The translations under genes and the position numbers were made by a program. The notes below the pieces were generated by a model. The model saw only the letters and a program-made list of their open reading frames with translations. It searched no databases and was not told the DNA's origin. A stretch of DNA of 20,736 bases from an uncultured Ruminococcus sp. (lineage in GTDB: Bacteria; Bacillota; Clostridia; Oscillospirales; Ruminococcaceae): NCBI GenBank assembly GCA_945867875.1, contig CAMBJF010000022.1, positions 1-20,736 on the forward strand, given 5' to 3'. Shown in pieces: positions 6,885 to 14,698 of the stretch. Each line of letters starts with the position of its first letter. Position 1 is the first letter of the stretch.

Positions 6885-8211
6885 TCTTGTTAAAAAGGAA
6901 CTGAAGGAGCTGCTCACGCCTCAGGCTATCTTCTCGATGATATTCACCTGCGTGCTGCTTATTGTTATGGGCAATGTTATGGGCGGGGCGATGAATGACG
7001 CATTTAACAACTCAGAAGTGAACATTGCCGATCTTGACGGGTCGGATTTTACTGCGGATATGATAGCAAAGCTCCCAGATTACGGCGCTGACCCTAAGGT
7101 GGTAAGTCTTGAAAGTGACGATTATCAGGCGGAAATGAACAGGCTTGACATCAAAAATCTTGTTATTATCCCCGAGGGCTTCGGTGACAGGGTTTTAAAC
7201 GGAAACGAGGCTGTGAGCGTGGACTGCGTGAGCCTTGTTACGGGGGGCGGTCTTACTTCTTCGATGCAGAATATGTCCGCTTCGAGCCTTACTTCTTCCA
7301 TTTCAAGCTACATCAAGGATTACACCGAGACTGTTAAAATGGGTATGACCGACAGCGAAAAGGCGCTTATCGACGAGCCTCTGGTGACGGTGGAATACAC
7401 CTCGGCAAACGGAAAGACCGTTCAGGTGTCCTCGGATATGCTCATCGGTATGCTTATGAGCCAGTCGATGATAGCTCCTTTTGCGGTTTTCTTCCTTATA
7501 CTTATGGCTTCTCAGATGATAATGACGGCTATTTCAACGGAAAAAATTGACAAGACCCTTGAAACTCTTATGTCTGCTCCTGTTTCAAGGCTCACGGTGC
7601 TGAGCGCAAAAATGATATCCGCTGTTATTGTGGCTCTGCTCAATGCGGGGGCTATGATAATCGGATTTGCGTTCTATATGCAGAATATGATGGGCGGGGC
7701 TACGGCTGAGCTTGAATCGGGTGCGGCGGACAACTCCGCAGGCATTATGACCGGGGCGCAGGCTATGGCAAGTCTCGGTATGACCCTCGGCGTTGGCGAT
7801 ATGGTGGTGTTCGGGCTTGACCTGTTCCTTACAATTGCAATTGGTCTTTCCATTTCACTTATTCTCGGCGCTATGGCTACGGACACGAAGTCGGTGCAGA
7901 CGCTAATTATGCCTGTAATGATGGTGACGATGATACCTTTCTTTGTGACGCTGTTTGCGGACGTTAACAGCCTTTCCCCTGTTTTCAAGGGAATTATGTA
8001 CATTATACCGTTCACGCACACATACACGGCGATGACTAATCTTATGTTCGGGCACACATCGCTTGTTGTCGGCGGTCTTATTTATCAGGCGGTGTTCTTT
8101 GCGGTTTGTATGTATCTGGCGGTGAAAATGTTCACGTCCGATCTGCTGTTTACGATGAACTTCTCGGCGGACAGCGGACGAAAAAAGAGATTTACGGGCA
8201 AAAAGCCCTGA
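6871..8211 (+). CDS. ABC-2 exporter permease (NatB-like)
   Basis: 446 residues from ATG 6871, overlapping the ATPase gene by 14 nt. The layout is typical of ABC-2 permeases: an N-terminal cytoplasmic helix (NLVKKELKELLTPQ), TM1 at about residues 18-38, a large extracytoplasmic domain (about 40-205), then five or six further hydrophobic segments. Between TM2 and TM3 is the cytoplasmic coupling motif STEKIDKTLETLMSAPVSR, characteristic of NatB-like permeases. The tail SADSGRKKRFTGKKP is basic and cytoplasmic. It forms the membrane part of the exporter with the preceding gene. An ATG 72 nt upstream is in frame but lies inside the ATPase gene. Confidence 0.9.
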   Translation: MKLGNLVKKELKELLTPQAIFSMIFTCVLLIVMGNVMGGAMNDAFNNSEVNIADLDGSDFTADMIAKLPDYGADPKVVSLESDDYQAEMNRLDIKNLVIIPEGFGDRVLNGNEAVSVDCVSLVTGGGLTSSMQNMSASSLTSSISSYIKDYTETVKMGMTDSEKALIDEPLVTVEYTSANGKTVQVSSDMLIGMLMSQSMIAPFAVFFLILMASQMIMTAISTEKIDKTLETLMSAPVSRLTVLSAKMISAVIVALLNAGAMIIGFAFYMQNMMGGATAELESGAADNSAGIMTGAQAMASLGMTLGVGDMVVFGLDLFLTIAIGLSISLILGAMATDTKSVQTLIMPVMMVTMIPFFVTLFADVNSLSPVFKGIMYIIPFTHTYTAMTNLMFGHTSLVVGGLIYQAVFFAVCMYLAVKMFTSDLLFTMNFSADSGRKKRFTGKKP

Positions 8212-8233
8212 TTTGCCGAAAGGATAATTTCAA

Positions 8234-8521
8234 ATGGTATTTCACGACTATGAACCGAAAATGCGAAAAAATCCACTGCTTACTGCGACTGCCGTTATAC
8301 TGACGGCGGGTGCGGGAGGACTGTGGATATTCAGGGAAAAGCTTGGACTCAGCGTTCCCGATATGCTGATGTTGACAGGCACGGCGCTTATCGCTGTGCT
8401 TCTGACGGTGAGGGACAGGTTCAGAAAAAAGGAAAATTTTAACACTGCCTGCGAGCTGAAAAAACAGCGTGAGGATATGAAAAACGAGGATTTCTCCGAC
8501 AGCGGCATTTTTTTCAGATGA
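8234..8521 (+). CDS. Small membrane protein, unknown function
   Basis: 95 residues. AAAGGA (8219-8224) is 9 nt before the ATG, and the gene begins 22 nt after the permease stop, so it belongs to the same transcript. Two hydrophobic stretches are visible, about residues 14-31 (PLLTATAVILTAGAGGLW) and 41-59 (VPDMLMLTGTALIAVLLTV), with a basic loop and a charged cytoplasmic tail (RDRFRKKENF...). I recognise no family. Position suggests an accessory or stabilising subunit of the exporter, but nothing in the sequence proves it. Confidence 0.6.
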   Translation: MVFHDYEPKMRKNPLLTATAVILTAGAGGLWIFREKLGLSVPDMLMLTGTALIAVLLTVRDRFRKKENFNTACELKKQREDMKNEDFSDSGIFFR

Positions 8522-8571
8522 TATGACTTGGCTGAATATTGGCACGCCGGACGGTTATAATATTTTCTGAA

Positions 8572-8592
8572 CGGGTGACGAAAGCTTGCCCG
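8572..8592 (+). promoter_or_regulatory. Stem-loop before the Asn/Gln-rich peptide gene
   Basis: CGGGTGA (8572-8578) can pair with TTGCCCG (8586-8592) around a 7-nt loop, with two G-U pairs. It ends a few bases before the ribosome binding site AAAGG (8596-8600). It could protect the transcript or tune translation. A TATAAT at 8556-8561 lies just upstream but has no convincing -35. Confidence 0.3.
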
Positions 8593-8610
8593 CAGAAAGG
8601 AAGTATTACT

Positions 8611-8763
8611 ATGTTTAATCAGAATAATAACCGTCAGCAGCAGAACAACCGGAACCAGCAGAACGGACAGAACCAGCAGAACAATCAGAGCCGTCAGAAC
8701 AGCCAGAATCAGCAGCAGGATAATCAGAATCAGAACTGCCGCAATAATCACTCCGAGAGATAA
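8611..8763 (+). CDS. Asn/Gln-rich 50-residue peptide
   Basis: 50 residues from ATG 8611, with AGAAAGGAAG 8-10 nt upstream; the in-frame ATG at 8539 has no such site. By count 18 Asn and 17 Gln make 70% of the chain, with five Arg, one Cys near the C-terminus and almost no hydrophobic residues. There is no signal peptide or membrane segment. It should be disordered, or able to form polar-zipper or prion-like assemblies as other Gln/Asn-rich chains do. It is the last gene of the exporter operon and is followed 22 nt later by a terminator. Gamma-type spore proteins are also Gln/Asn-rich, but I see none of their repeat pattern. Function unknown; the clean ribosome binding site and terminator support a real gene. 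Confidence 0.65.
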   Translation: MFNQNNNRQQQNNRNQQNGQNQQNNQSRQNSQNQQQDNQNQNCRNNHSER

Positions 8764-8785
8764 AGAATACAAAATTCTTTGCAAT

Positions 8786-8826
8786 AACGCTGTATTTCAT
8801 TTTTATGGGATACGGCGTTTTTGTTT
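8786..8826 (+). terminator. Rho-independent terminator of the exporter operon
   Basis: AACGCTGTAT (8786-8795) pairs with ATACGGCGTT (8810-8819) as a 10-bp stem with one G-U pair and a 14-nt loop, followed by a T-rich tract ending TTTTTGTTTG. It lies 22 nt after the stop codon of the Asn/Gln-rich gene. Confidence 0.85.
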
Positions 8827-8921
8827 GATATTTTGCGGAACATATATGCCGATTTTGCAGTGGGGATATTATTCAAACCAAACAAATTTTGATTACAAAT
8901 CGTTACCTTTTTTTCATCATC

Positions 8922-8941
8922 AGCCGAAAGCTTCGGTTTTT
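8922..8941 (+). terminator. Second, short terminator hairpin
   Basis: CCGAA (8924-8928) and TTCGG (8932-8936) form a 5-bp stem with a 3-nt loop, extendable by G-U and A-U pairs, followed by five T. It may back up the stronger terminator 100 nt upstream. Confidence 0.5.
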
Positions 8942-8999
8942 AGGGCATTTTTAACGAATATGTCCTTTTATCTTTTAATCTAATTATTCCATTGTTACG

Positions 9000-9028
9000 T
9001 TGACATTGAGAAAGTTTTGTTGTATAAT
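9000..9028 (+). promoter_or_regulatory. Perfect consensus sigma-A promoter
   Basis: TTGACA (9000-9005), a 17-nt spacer and TATAAT (9023-9028) match the housekeeping consensus in every position. The expected start is near 9035, leaving about 60 nt of leader before ATG 9099. It probably drives the CBS protein and, by read-through, the genes after it. Confidence 0.9.
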
Positions 9029-9098
9029 TTACAATGTATCATCAGAATTTGAAATTGTGCCTGCTTGGTACATATTTTTCTCCGAAAGGAAGTCGGTT

Positions 9099-10454
9099 AT
9101 GGGACCTGACGGGAGTCGGTTTATTCTCTCAGACGAGAAGACACTTATCATTGGTATCATCATTTGCGCCTGTCTTACGGCGGTAAGGCTGTTTTACGGC
9201 TGCGCCGAGGCTGCGGCGGACGAGCTGGGCGAAGGCAGGATAAAAAGCTATGAGGACGACAGCGGCGGAAAGCTGACGCTTTTTAAGCTGTTTAAAAATC
9301 AGCGGAGATTTTTCGCTGCATTTTCCACTCACAAGCTCATAAATTCCCTGCTCATCGGTGCAATATATGCTTACTGCTTCGCTGTTCCCCTGATAATCGA
9401 GGCGGGCGAAAACAATATTCCGGTATGGCTCATTATTGTGCTCAGCTTCCTTATCACTGCGCTTATACTGAGATTTTTCGGCAGCGACCTGCCGAGGATA
9501 CTTATGAGAGGCAGTGCGGCAGAAAATTATGCTGTTGCGACTGCGGGGGCTGTGAAGCTTCTGTATGTGCTGATGTCCCCTGTTACCGAGCTGTCGGCGG
9601 CGGTGTCAAAGCTTTTCGGAAAAAATTCCGCTGACGATGACGCTGTGACCGAGGAAGAGATACTTATGATGGTCGATGCGGGAAACGAGACGGGTACTAT
9701 CGAATCCTCCGAAAAGGAAATGATAAACAACGTTTTCGAGTTCCACGAGCTGACTGTCAGCGACGTTATGACCCACCGCACCGATATCGTTGCGGTAAGC
9801 GAGGACGCTGAGATATCCGAGGTGGTATATACCGCCATAAAGAGCGGATTTTCACGCATTCCCGTTTACAGGGAGAGCGTTGACCACATTGTGGGCATCA
9901 TCTGCGTGAAAGACCTGCTGTGCCTTATCGGCACGGAGTCCTCAAAGGGCATCAAGGCGGAGAATTTTCTGAGAGATGCTGAATTTGTTCCCGAAAGCTG
10001 TATGTGCGGCGATCTTTTCAAGATGTTCACCGAGAAAAAACAGCAGATAGCTGTGGCGGTGGACGAATACGGCGGCACTGCGGGGCTTGTTACTATGGAG
10101 GACCTTGTGGAATCCATTGTGGGAAGCATTCAGGACGAATATGACAACGAGACGGAGGATATCATCAAAATATCCGACGATACCTACACTGTCAAGGGCA
10201 CCGCAGACCCTGCGGACGTTATGGAGACCCTTGGAGAGCCTCTTCCCGAGGACTGCCGCTATGACACCATGAGCGGCTTTGTCACCGACCTTCTGGGGCG
10301 TATCCCCGAGGACGGCGAGACACCTTCGGTAAGCTATAAGAACATCGAATTTACGGTTCTGCTCACCGAGGATATGAGAATTGTCAGAATAAAAGCTGTA
10401 ATAAAGCCAAAAGAAGAAAAGGAGTTACCCGAAGATGAAGACAACAAACAGTAA
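9099..10454 (+). CDS. CNNM/CorC-type membrane protein with two CBS domains (hemolysin-III-like UPF0053 family)
   Basis: 451 residues from ATG 9099 (AAAGGA at 9085-9090); the in-frame ATG at 9000 lies within the promoter and is rejected. Three transmembrane segments (about 15-33, 80-100 and 105-127) form a CNNM-like domain. Two CBS domains follow (about 215-280 with VMTHRTDIVAV, and 283-340 with VAVDEYGGTAGLVTMEDL), then a CorC/HlyC domain (about 352-440). Relatives are linked to Mg2+/Co2+ efflux, with CBS domains binding adenine nucleotides; 'hemolysin' is historical. The C-terminus is a Glu/Asp-rich tail. The gene overlaps the start of the first transglutaminase-like gene by 20 nt, pointing to co-transcription. 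Family call is firm, ion specificity is not. Confidence 0.9.
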   Translation: MGPDGSRFILSDEKTLIIGIIICACLTAVRLFYGCAEAAADELGEGRIKSYEDDSGGKLTLFKLFKNQRRFFAAFSTHKLINSLLIGAIYAYCFAVPLIIEAGENNIPVWLIIVLSFLITALILRFFGSDLPRILMRGSAAENYAVATAGAVKLLYVLMSPVTELSAAVSKLFGKNSADDDAVTEEEILMMVDAGNETGTIESSEKEMINNVFEFHELTVSDVMTHRTDIVAVSEDAEISEVVYTAIKSGFSRIPVYRESVDHIVGIICVKDLLCLIGTESSKGIKAENFLRDAEFVPESCMCGDLFKMFTEKKQQIAVAVDEYGGTAGLVTMEDLVESIVGSIQDEYDNETEDIIKISDDTYTVKGTADPADVMETLGEPLPEDCRYDTMSGFVTDLLGRIPEDGETPSVSYKNIEFTVLLTEDMRIVRIKAVIKPKEEKELPEDEDNKQ

Positions 10455-12111
10455 GAAAATTTCCGCTGTTATCGCCTGTGCGCTTTCTCTCACACTGATC
10501 GCATCAGGCTGTCAGCAGACCGCTGAGGACACAGGTTCTATCCCTGAGATCGAGACCACACCCGCTCCCGAAACCGAAGTAGTTTCCGAAACCACCACAG
10601 TTCCCGAGACAACAACAGTTCCTGAGACCACCACCGAGGAGACTACCACTACTGAGGAGACCACAGAGACTTCTGAGACATCAGAGACATCTGCAACAGA
10701 GACCTCCGAGACTTCCGAGACTGCTCCCGAGTGGTCCGAGACTGAGATGTCCGCAACTATGTATGTGACCGAGAACTGCTATTCAAGAGAAAAGGCTATC
10801 ATCGGCGCTACACCTATTTCCCAGCACTACACAGGCGACACTGTTGAGATAGTTGCTCTTACAGACACAGGCTACTACAAGCTGGCTAACGGCGGATTTA
10901 TCCACTCCGATTACCTTTCCGACAAGAAGCCTGTCCAGACTACTGCTGCGACCACAACTGCTGCTCCTGCCGAGACTACCGCTGCTCCAACGGATACTGT
11001 TGCCAAGAACGATGAGGGTACATCAGGCAGTGACAACAGCTTCTCAGGCGAGGCTCTCGAGGACGCTAAGTACAATGTAAAGTCCTCTTCAAGATATGCT
11101 TACAAGCAGCTCACTGCCGACGAGCAGACTCTTTACAACAGATATGTAAATGCTGTCAAGACACTCAACAGCGTTGTTGAGATTCCCTCGGGTCTTTCTT
11201 CCGATGATGCTGTAAAGGTATATACCATTGTTTACGATTCCGAGCCCCAGCTCTTCTGGATGGGCAACACCATTTCCGCAGGCTCTACATTCGCCACACT
11301 GTCTTTCAAGACTACCGACAAGGCTGAGATAAAGGCTATGCAGCAGGAGATCGACACTGCTGCGGCTAACATTCTTTCCAAGGCTAATAACTACAGCGGC
11401 ACTGTTTCAAAGCTTAAGGTATTCTTCGATTCCATCGTTCTTTCAAATGAATTCAGCAAGTCCGAAACAGGCTACAACTGCTCCATTTACAATGGCCTTA
11501 CAAACAAGGGTGCTCTCCAGTGTGCAGGATATGCAAAGACTATGCAGTATCTCTGCGATATGGCGGGCATTGAATCCTGCGTTGTAAGAGGTTCCGACAA
11601 GGAGGGCAACTCCCACGCTTGGAACGTTGTTTACTGCGAGAACGGCTACTACAACCTCGACTCCACTTGGGGCGACCCCATCAACAGCTTCGGTTCAAGC
11701 TACATTCAGTACGAGTTCTTCCTCGTTCCCGACTCTTGGATACATAACATCACTCACTTCAACGTAAGCACACTTCTCAGAAGCAGCGGCTCTATCAAGC
11801 TTTACACTCCCCCTGCCTGCACAAAGGAAGCCTGCAACTACTTTGCGGCTTACAACAAGCTCTATGACAGCAAGGCTGACGCTGAGGCTGCTGTGTATGC
11901 CGCTATCGATGACGCTATCGCAAACGGCAAGAACGTTGCTGAGATAAGAGTAAGCTCCAAGAGCGTTTATGATGAGCTTATGTCCGATGATTATTTCAGA
12001 ACATTCCAGAAGTATGCAAAGGGCAAGTCTTCAAGCGTTAAGCAGATCCAGAGACAGAAGTCCTTCACTTCGGGCGTTCAGGTAGTTCACTACGATATCG
12101 TTTATGCATAA
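10435..12111 (+). CDS. Transglutaminase-like lipoprotein 1, with Thr/Glu-rich stalk and SH3-like domain
   Basis: 558 residues. The signal peptide ends at lipobox IASGC (Cys26). A stalk at about 36-100 is built almost only from Thr, Glu, Ser, Pro and Val (units such as ETTTVPETTT). Residues 109-163 look like a bacterial SH3 domain (MYVTENCYSREKAIIGATPI, ending NGGFIHSDYLSD), and a second Thr/Ala/Pro linker follows. The catalytic part has an N-terminal helical region (about 215-330, SEPQLFWM) and a transglutaminase core with Cys363 (LQCAGYAK), His394 (SHAWNVV) and Asp409 (NLDSTWGDP). Such folds catalyse amide transfer or proteolysis; the substrate here is unknown, perhaps envelope protein or peptidoglycan peptide. 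AAGGAG sits 10 nt before the ATG, within the end of the preceding gene. Confidence 0.88.
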   Translation: MKTTNSKKISAVIACALSLTLIASGCQQTAEDTGSIPEIETTPAPETEVVSETTTVPETTTVPETTTEETTTTEETTETSETSETSATETSETSETAPEWSETEMSATMYVTENCYSREKAIIGATPISQHYTGDTVEIVALTDTGYYKLANGGFIHSDYLSDKKPVQTTAATTTAAPAETTAAPTDTVAKNDEGTSGSDNSFSGEALEDAKYNVKSSSRYAYKQLTADEQTLYNRYVNAVKTLNSVVEIPSGLSSDDAVKVYTIVYDSEPQLFWMGNTISAGSTFATLSFKTTDKAEIKAMQQEIDTAAANILSKANNYSGTVSKLKVFFDSIVLSNEFSKSETGYNCSIYNGLTNKGALQCAGYAKTMQYLCDMAGIESCVVRGSDKEGNSHAWNVVYCENGYYNLDSTWGDPINSFGSSYIQYEFFLVPDSWIHNITHFNVSTLLRSSGSIKLYTPPACTKEACNYFAAYNKLYDSKADAEAAVYAAIDDAIANGKNVAEIRVSSKSVYDELMSDDYFRTFQKYAKGKSSSVKQIQRQKSFTSGVQVVHYDIVYA

Positions 12112-12170
12112 TTTCAGAATATAAAGCGGCACATATATGATGCCGATAAAAAGGAAAGGAACATTTTAAA

Positions 12171-13493
12171 ATGAAGAAAAGAATTTCGGCTGTATGCGCA
12201 GCTCTTCTCCTCACGGCTTCTATGCTCTCTGCCTGCGGCAAGCAGGTGGAGGACACTCCTGCTGAGGAAACTACCATAAACATTATTCAGGACGGCTCTG
12301 AGGTCGTTGCTGAGGGTGACGTGACAAGTGCAACAGGCTTTGTTGACCCCGGCGCAAACGTTGAATTCGGCGGAACTGAGACTGCTCCCGAGATCGCTGA
12401 GACCTCTGTTTCTGTAAATCAGGAGGAGATTGCCGATCTCATTCAGGGCGGTGTTGTTACAGACAAGGCTCCCGTTCTTACCGAATACAATGTGGATTAC
12501 AAGACACGCTACGGCTACAACACATTAAATGATCAGGAAAAGGCTCTTTATGCTCAGATACTTGAGGCTGTAAAGTCCGTCAAGACCAAGGTTCCGGTCG
12601 ATGACAGCGTTACCGACGAAATGTGGATAAAGGTTTACGGCGTACTTTATATGCAGGAACCCGAGCTTTTCTGGCTCACCTCCGCAAAGGTAGTTAAGGG
12701 CAAGCTGTGGTACTGGGAGACTGACCCTGAGCTTATCGCTTCAATGCAGAAGGATATCACTGCAAAGGCTTCCGAGGTTCTCGCTCAGGCTGAGGGCAAG
12801 GATACCTTTGGCAAGCTGAAGTTTTTCCACGATTACATTTGTCTCAACAACGACTTCGTTAAGGAAGAGGGCTTCAACCAGACCATTTACGGCGGATTCG
12901 TAAAGGGCACTATCCAGTGCGAGGGATATGCTAAGACTATGCAGTATCTCTGCGATATGGCGGGCATTGAGTCTATGGTCATTGTCGGAAGCAACGAGGC
13001 TAATGATACTCACGCTTGGAACGTTGTAAAGGTTGACGGCGAATGGTACAACCTCGACTGCACCTGGGACGACCCCATTCTTACCGAGGTGGACAAGACC
13101 AATGTAAGATACAGATATTTCCTTGTTCCCGACGAGTGGATACACAACAAGTCCCACTTCAACGTTAATAAGAAGATATCGGGCACTCAGCTCACTTACT
13201 TCACTCCCCCTGCCTGCACCGCTACAAAGATGAACTACTTCAATGTCACAAATCAGCTTTATTCCGATACGGCTTCCGCTGATTCCGCTCTTAAGGCTAA
13301 GATGAAGGAGACCGCTTCAAACAAGATGAGAGCTGCTGAGATACGTGTTTCCGACAAGAGCATTTACGACTCTATCACTGCAAACCTTAAGGATTACGCT
13401 TCTTGGATAAAGGACGAGAACTCCGCTGTTAAGTCCGTTTCCTCCAACTGCGACCCCAACACTCTCGTTATCGAGCTTGATCTTATTTACTGA
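12171..13493 (+). CDS. Transglutaminase-like lipoprotein 2
   Basis: 440 residues. The signal peptide ends at lipobox LSACG (Cys22). A modest acidic linker (about 25-105) lacks the long Thr/Glu repeats of its upstream paralogue. The shared N-terminal domain begins near residue 110 (TRYGYNTLNDQEKALYAQIL, then EPELFWL). The transglutaminase core has Cys250 (IQCEGYAK), His281 (THAWNVV) and Asp296 (NLDCTWDDP); spacing of 31 and 15 is identical to copy 1. A C-terminal domain after TPPACT ends in a beta-rich tail. It is the closest relative of copy 1, sharing a 38-bp identical DNA block after the catalytic Cys. A 59-nt gap with an AAAGGAAAGGA ribosome binding site separates it from copy 1. Confidence 0.88.
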   Translation: MKKRISAVCAALLLTASMLSACGKQVEDTPAEETTINIIQDGSEVVAEGDVTSATGFVDPGANVEFGGTETAPEIAETSVSVNQEEIADLIQGGVVTDKAPVLTEYNVDYKTRYGYNTLNDQEKALYAQILEAVKSVKTKVPVDDSVTDEMWIKVYGVLYMQEPELFWLTSAKVVKGKLWYWETDPELIASMQKDITAKASEVLAQAEGKDTFGKLKFFHDYICLNNDFVKEEGFNQTIYGGFVKGTIQCEGYAKTMQYLCDMAGIESMVIVGSNEANDTHAWNVVKVDGEWYNLDCTWDDPILTEVDKTNVRYRYFLVPDEWIHNKSHFNVNKKISGTQLTYFTPPACTATKMNYFNVTNQLYSDTASADSALKAKMKETASNKMRAAEIRVSDKSIYDSITANLKDYASWIKDENSAVKSVSSNCDPNTLVIELDLIY

Positions 13494-13510
13494 TTTTTTT
13501 CGGAGCAGGA

Positions 13511-14680
13511 ATGAAAAGTTTCCGTTTTAAAAATGTGCTGATGTGTTCGGCACTGTTATGCGTTATTATCAATGCAGGCTGTTCAAAGGTCGAAGAGCTC
13601 CCCGCTGAGGCGGAGGAGCTTGTGCCTGCGGGCAGCCTGTCCGCAAATGATGACGATTCCTATGACGACAGCAGGTATATTTACAGCCAGCTGTCCGACA
13701 AGGAAAAGGAATATTACGATATTATCAGAGATGCTGCCTTTAACTTTGAGGAAAAGGCGGTATTTCCCGAGGCGCTTGACCCCGATACGCTGAGAAAGCT
13801 TTATGTTTCCGTTTATTATCAGGAAGAGGAGCTTTTCTGGCTTTCAAGTATGTTCTACCGCCCTGCCGCCCCTGCTGACACGCTTATGCTGTCATACAGG
13901 TTCACGGCAGATGAGGCGGATCAGATGAAAACCGAGATAGCAGCCCGCATCGATGAGATATTCGGGGGTTTTGATGAAAACACCTCCGATTATGAAAAGC
14001 TGAAAGCCTTTCACGATGCTCTTGTGCTTGGCTGCACATTCTCTATGGACACCGATTACGCAAACACTGTTTACGGCGCACTCTGCGACGGGTATGCTCA
14101 GTGCGAGGGCTATGCTTTTGCATATGACTACCTTTGCAGCAAAGCGGGCATTGACTGCTTCACCGTTTCGGGGACAAATTCCGAGGGTGCTCTTCACGCT
14201 TGGAATATCGTCAAGCTGGACGATATGTGGTACAATGTTGACTGCACCTGGGACGACCCAATTCTTGACCCTGTGGACACCGATTTTATCAGATATTACT
14301 ACTTTCTGGCTGCCGATTCGGACATTTCGGGGGTAACTCATTTCCCCGATAATTCCTACTTTACCTATCCTATATGCTCCTCGGGCGAGAATTATTACAA
14401 GCGTGAGGGGTATTATGCAGAAAGCGGAGATGAGGGGGCAGAGCTTCTTAAAAAAGCCGCTCTTGATGCTCTCAGATGCGGCAGGAAGGACGCAGGGGTA
14501 AGATTTTCCGATGAAAAGGCTTACAAAAATGCTGTGAGCAAGCTTTTTGACAACGGCGGCATCAAGCAGGTCTTTGCGGAAATAAACGGGGAATCCGATA
14601 TCAGGATAAACGAGAAAAAATATGTGCGCTACCTTAATGATGAAGAATTTATCATTCATATTACAATGATATCAGAATAG
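13511..14680 (+). CDS. Transglutaminase-like lipoprotein 3, short-stalk form
   Basis: 389 residues, the shortest of the five. The signal peptide has a lipobox-like INAGC with Cys24; Asn at -3 is unusual, so lipidation is less certain. A linker of about 30 residues leads straight to the shared domain (SRYIYSQLSDKEKEYYDII, EELFWLSSMF). The triad is Cys198 (AQCEGYAF), His229 (LHAWNIV) and Asp244 (NVDCTWDDP), with spacing 31/15 as in copies 1 and 2. The C-terminal domain is present (YPICSSGENYY onward). It starts 17 nt after the stop of copy 2 with CGGAG upstream. The catalytic domain would lie closer to the membrane than in copies 1 and 4. Confidence 0.85.
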   Translation: MKSFRFKNVLMCSALLCVIINAGCSKVEELPAEAEELVPAGSLSANDDDSYDDSRYIYSQLSDKEKEYYDIIRDAAFNFEEKAVFPEALDPDTLRKLYVSVYYQEEELFWLSSMFYRPAAPADTLMLSYRFTADEADQMKTEIAARIDEIFGGFDENTSDYEKLKAFHDALVLGCTFSMDTDYANTVYGALCDGYAQCEGYAFAYDYLCSKAGIDCFTVSGTNSEGALHAWNIVKLDDMWYNVDCTWDDPILDPVDTDFIRYYYFLAADSDISGVTHFPDNSYFTYPICSSGENYYKREGYYAESGDEGAELLKKAALDALRCGRKDAGVRFSDEKAYKNAVSKLFDNGGIKQVFAEINGESDIRINEKKYVRYLNDEEFIIHITMISE

Positions 14681-14698
14681 ATTTACGGAGAACAAGCG

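Larger units (their letters stand above)
8764..9098 (+). other. Intergenic region with two terminators and a promoter
   Basis: This 335-nt stretch separates the exporter operon from the CBS-protein/transglutaminase operon. It contains a strong hairpin terminator at 8786-8826, a second short one at 8922-8941 and a consensus promoter at 9000-9028 with a leader of about 60 nt. Between the two terminators (8827-8921) the sequence is A+T-rich and I see nothing I can support. Confidence 0.7.

Noticed and set aside
6171..6917. 248-codon open frame antisense to the ABC ATPase gene
   Set aside because: It is a shadow of the real gene's codon bias: the plus-strand frame has full ABC motifs, and the antisense protein shows no recognisable features or ribosome binding site.
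8539..8556. Sigma-54-type -24/-12 promoter (TTGGCAC) before the Asn/Gln-rich gene
   Set aside because: The -12 element TTGC is absent at the required spacing.
10540..10730. Possible tandem DNA repeat in the Thr/Glu stalk of transglutaminase copy 1
   Set aside because: The repetition is at the amino-acid level with mixed codons; the units are too short and irregular to call a DNA repeat array or phase-variable tract.
12126..12144. Hairpin between transglutaminase copies 1 and 2 as a terminator
   Set aside because: Only a 5-bp CGGCA/TGCCG stem with no T-run after it; transcription should continue.
13892..14659. 255-codon open frame antisense to transglutaminase copy 3
   Set aside because: Mirror of the conserved coding frame; no start signals and no domain. 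Similar antisense frames occur over 17554-18288 and 18780-19433.
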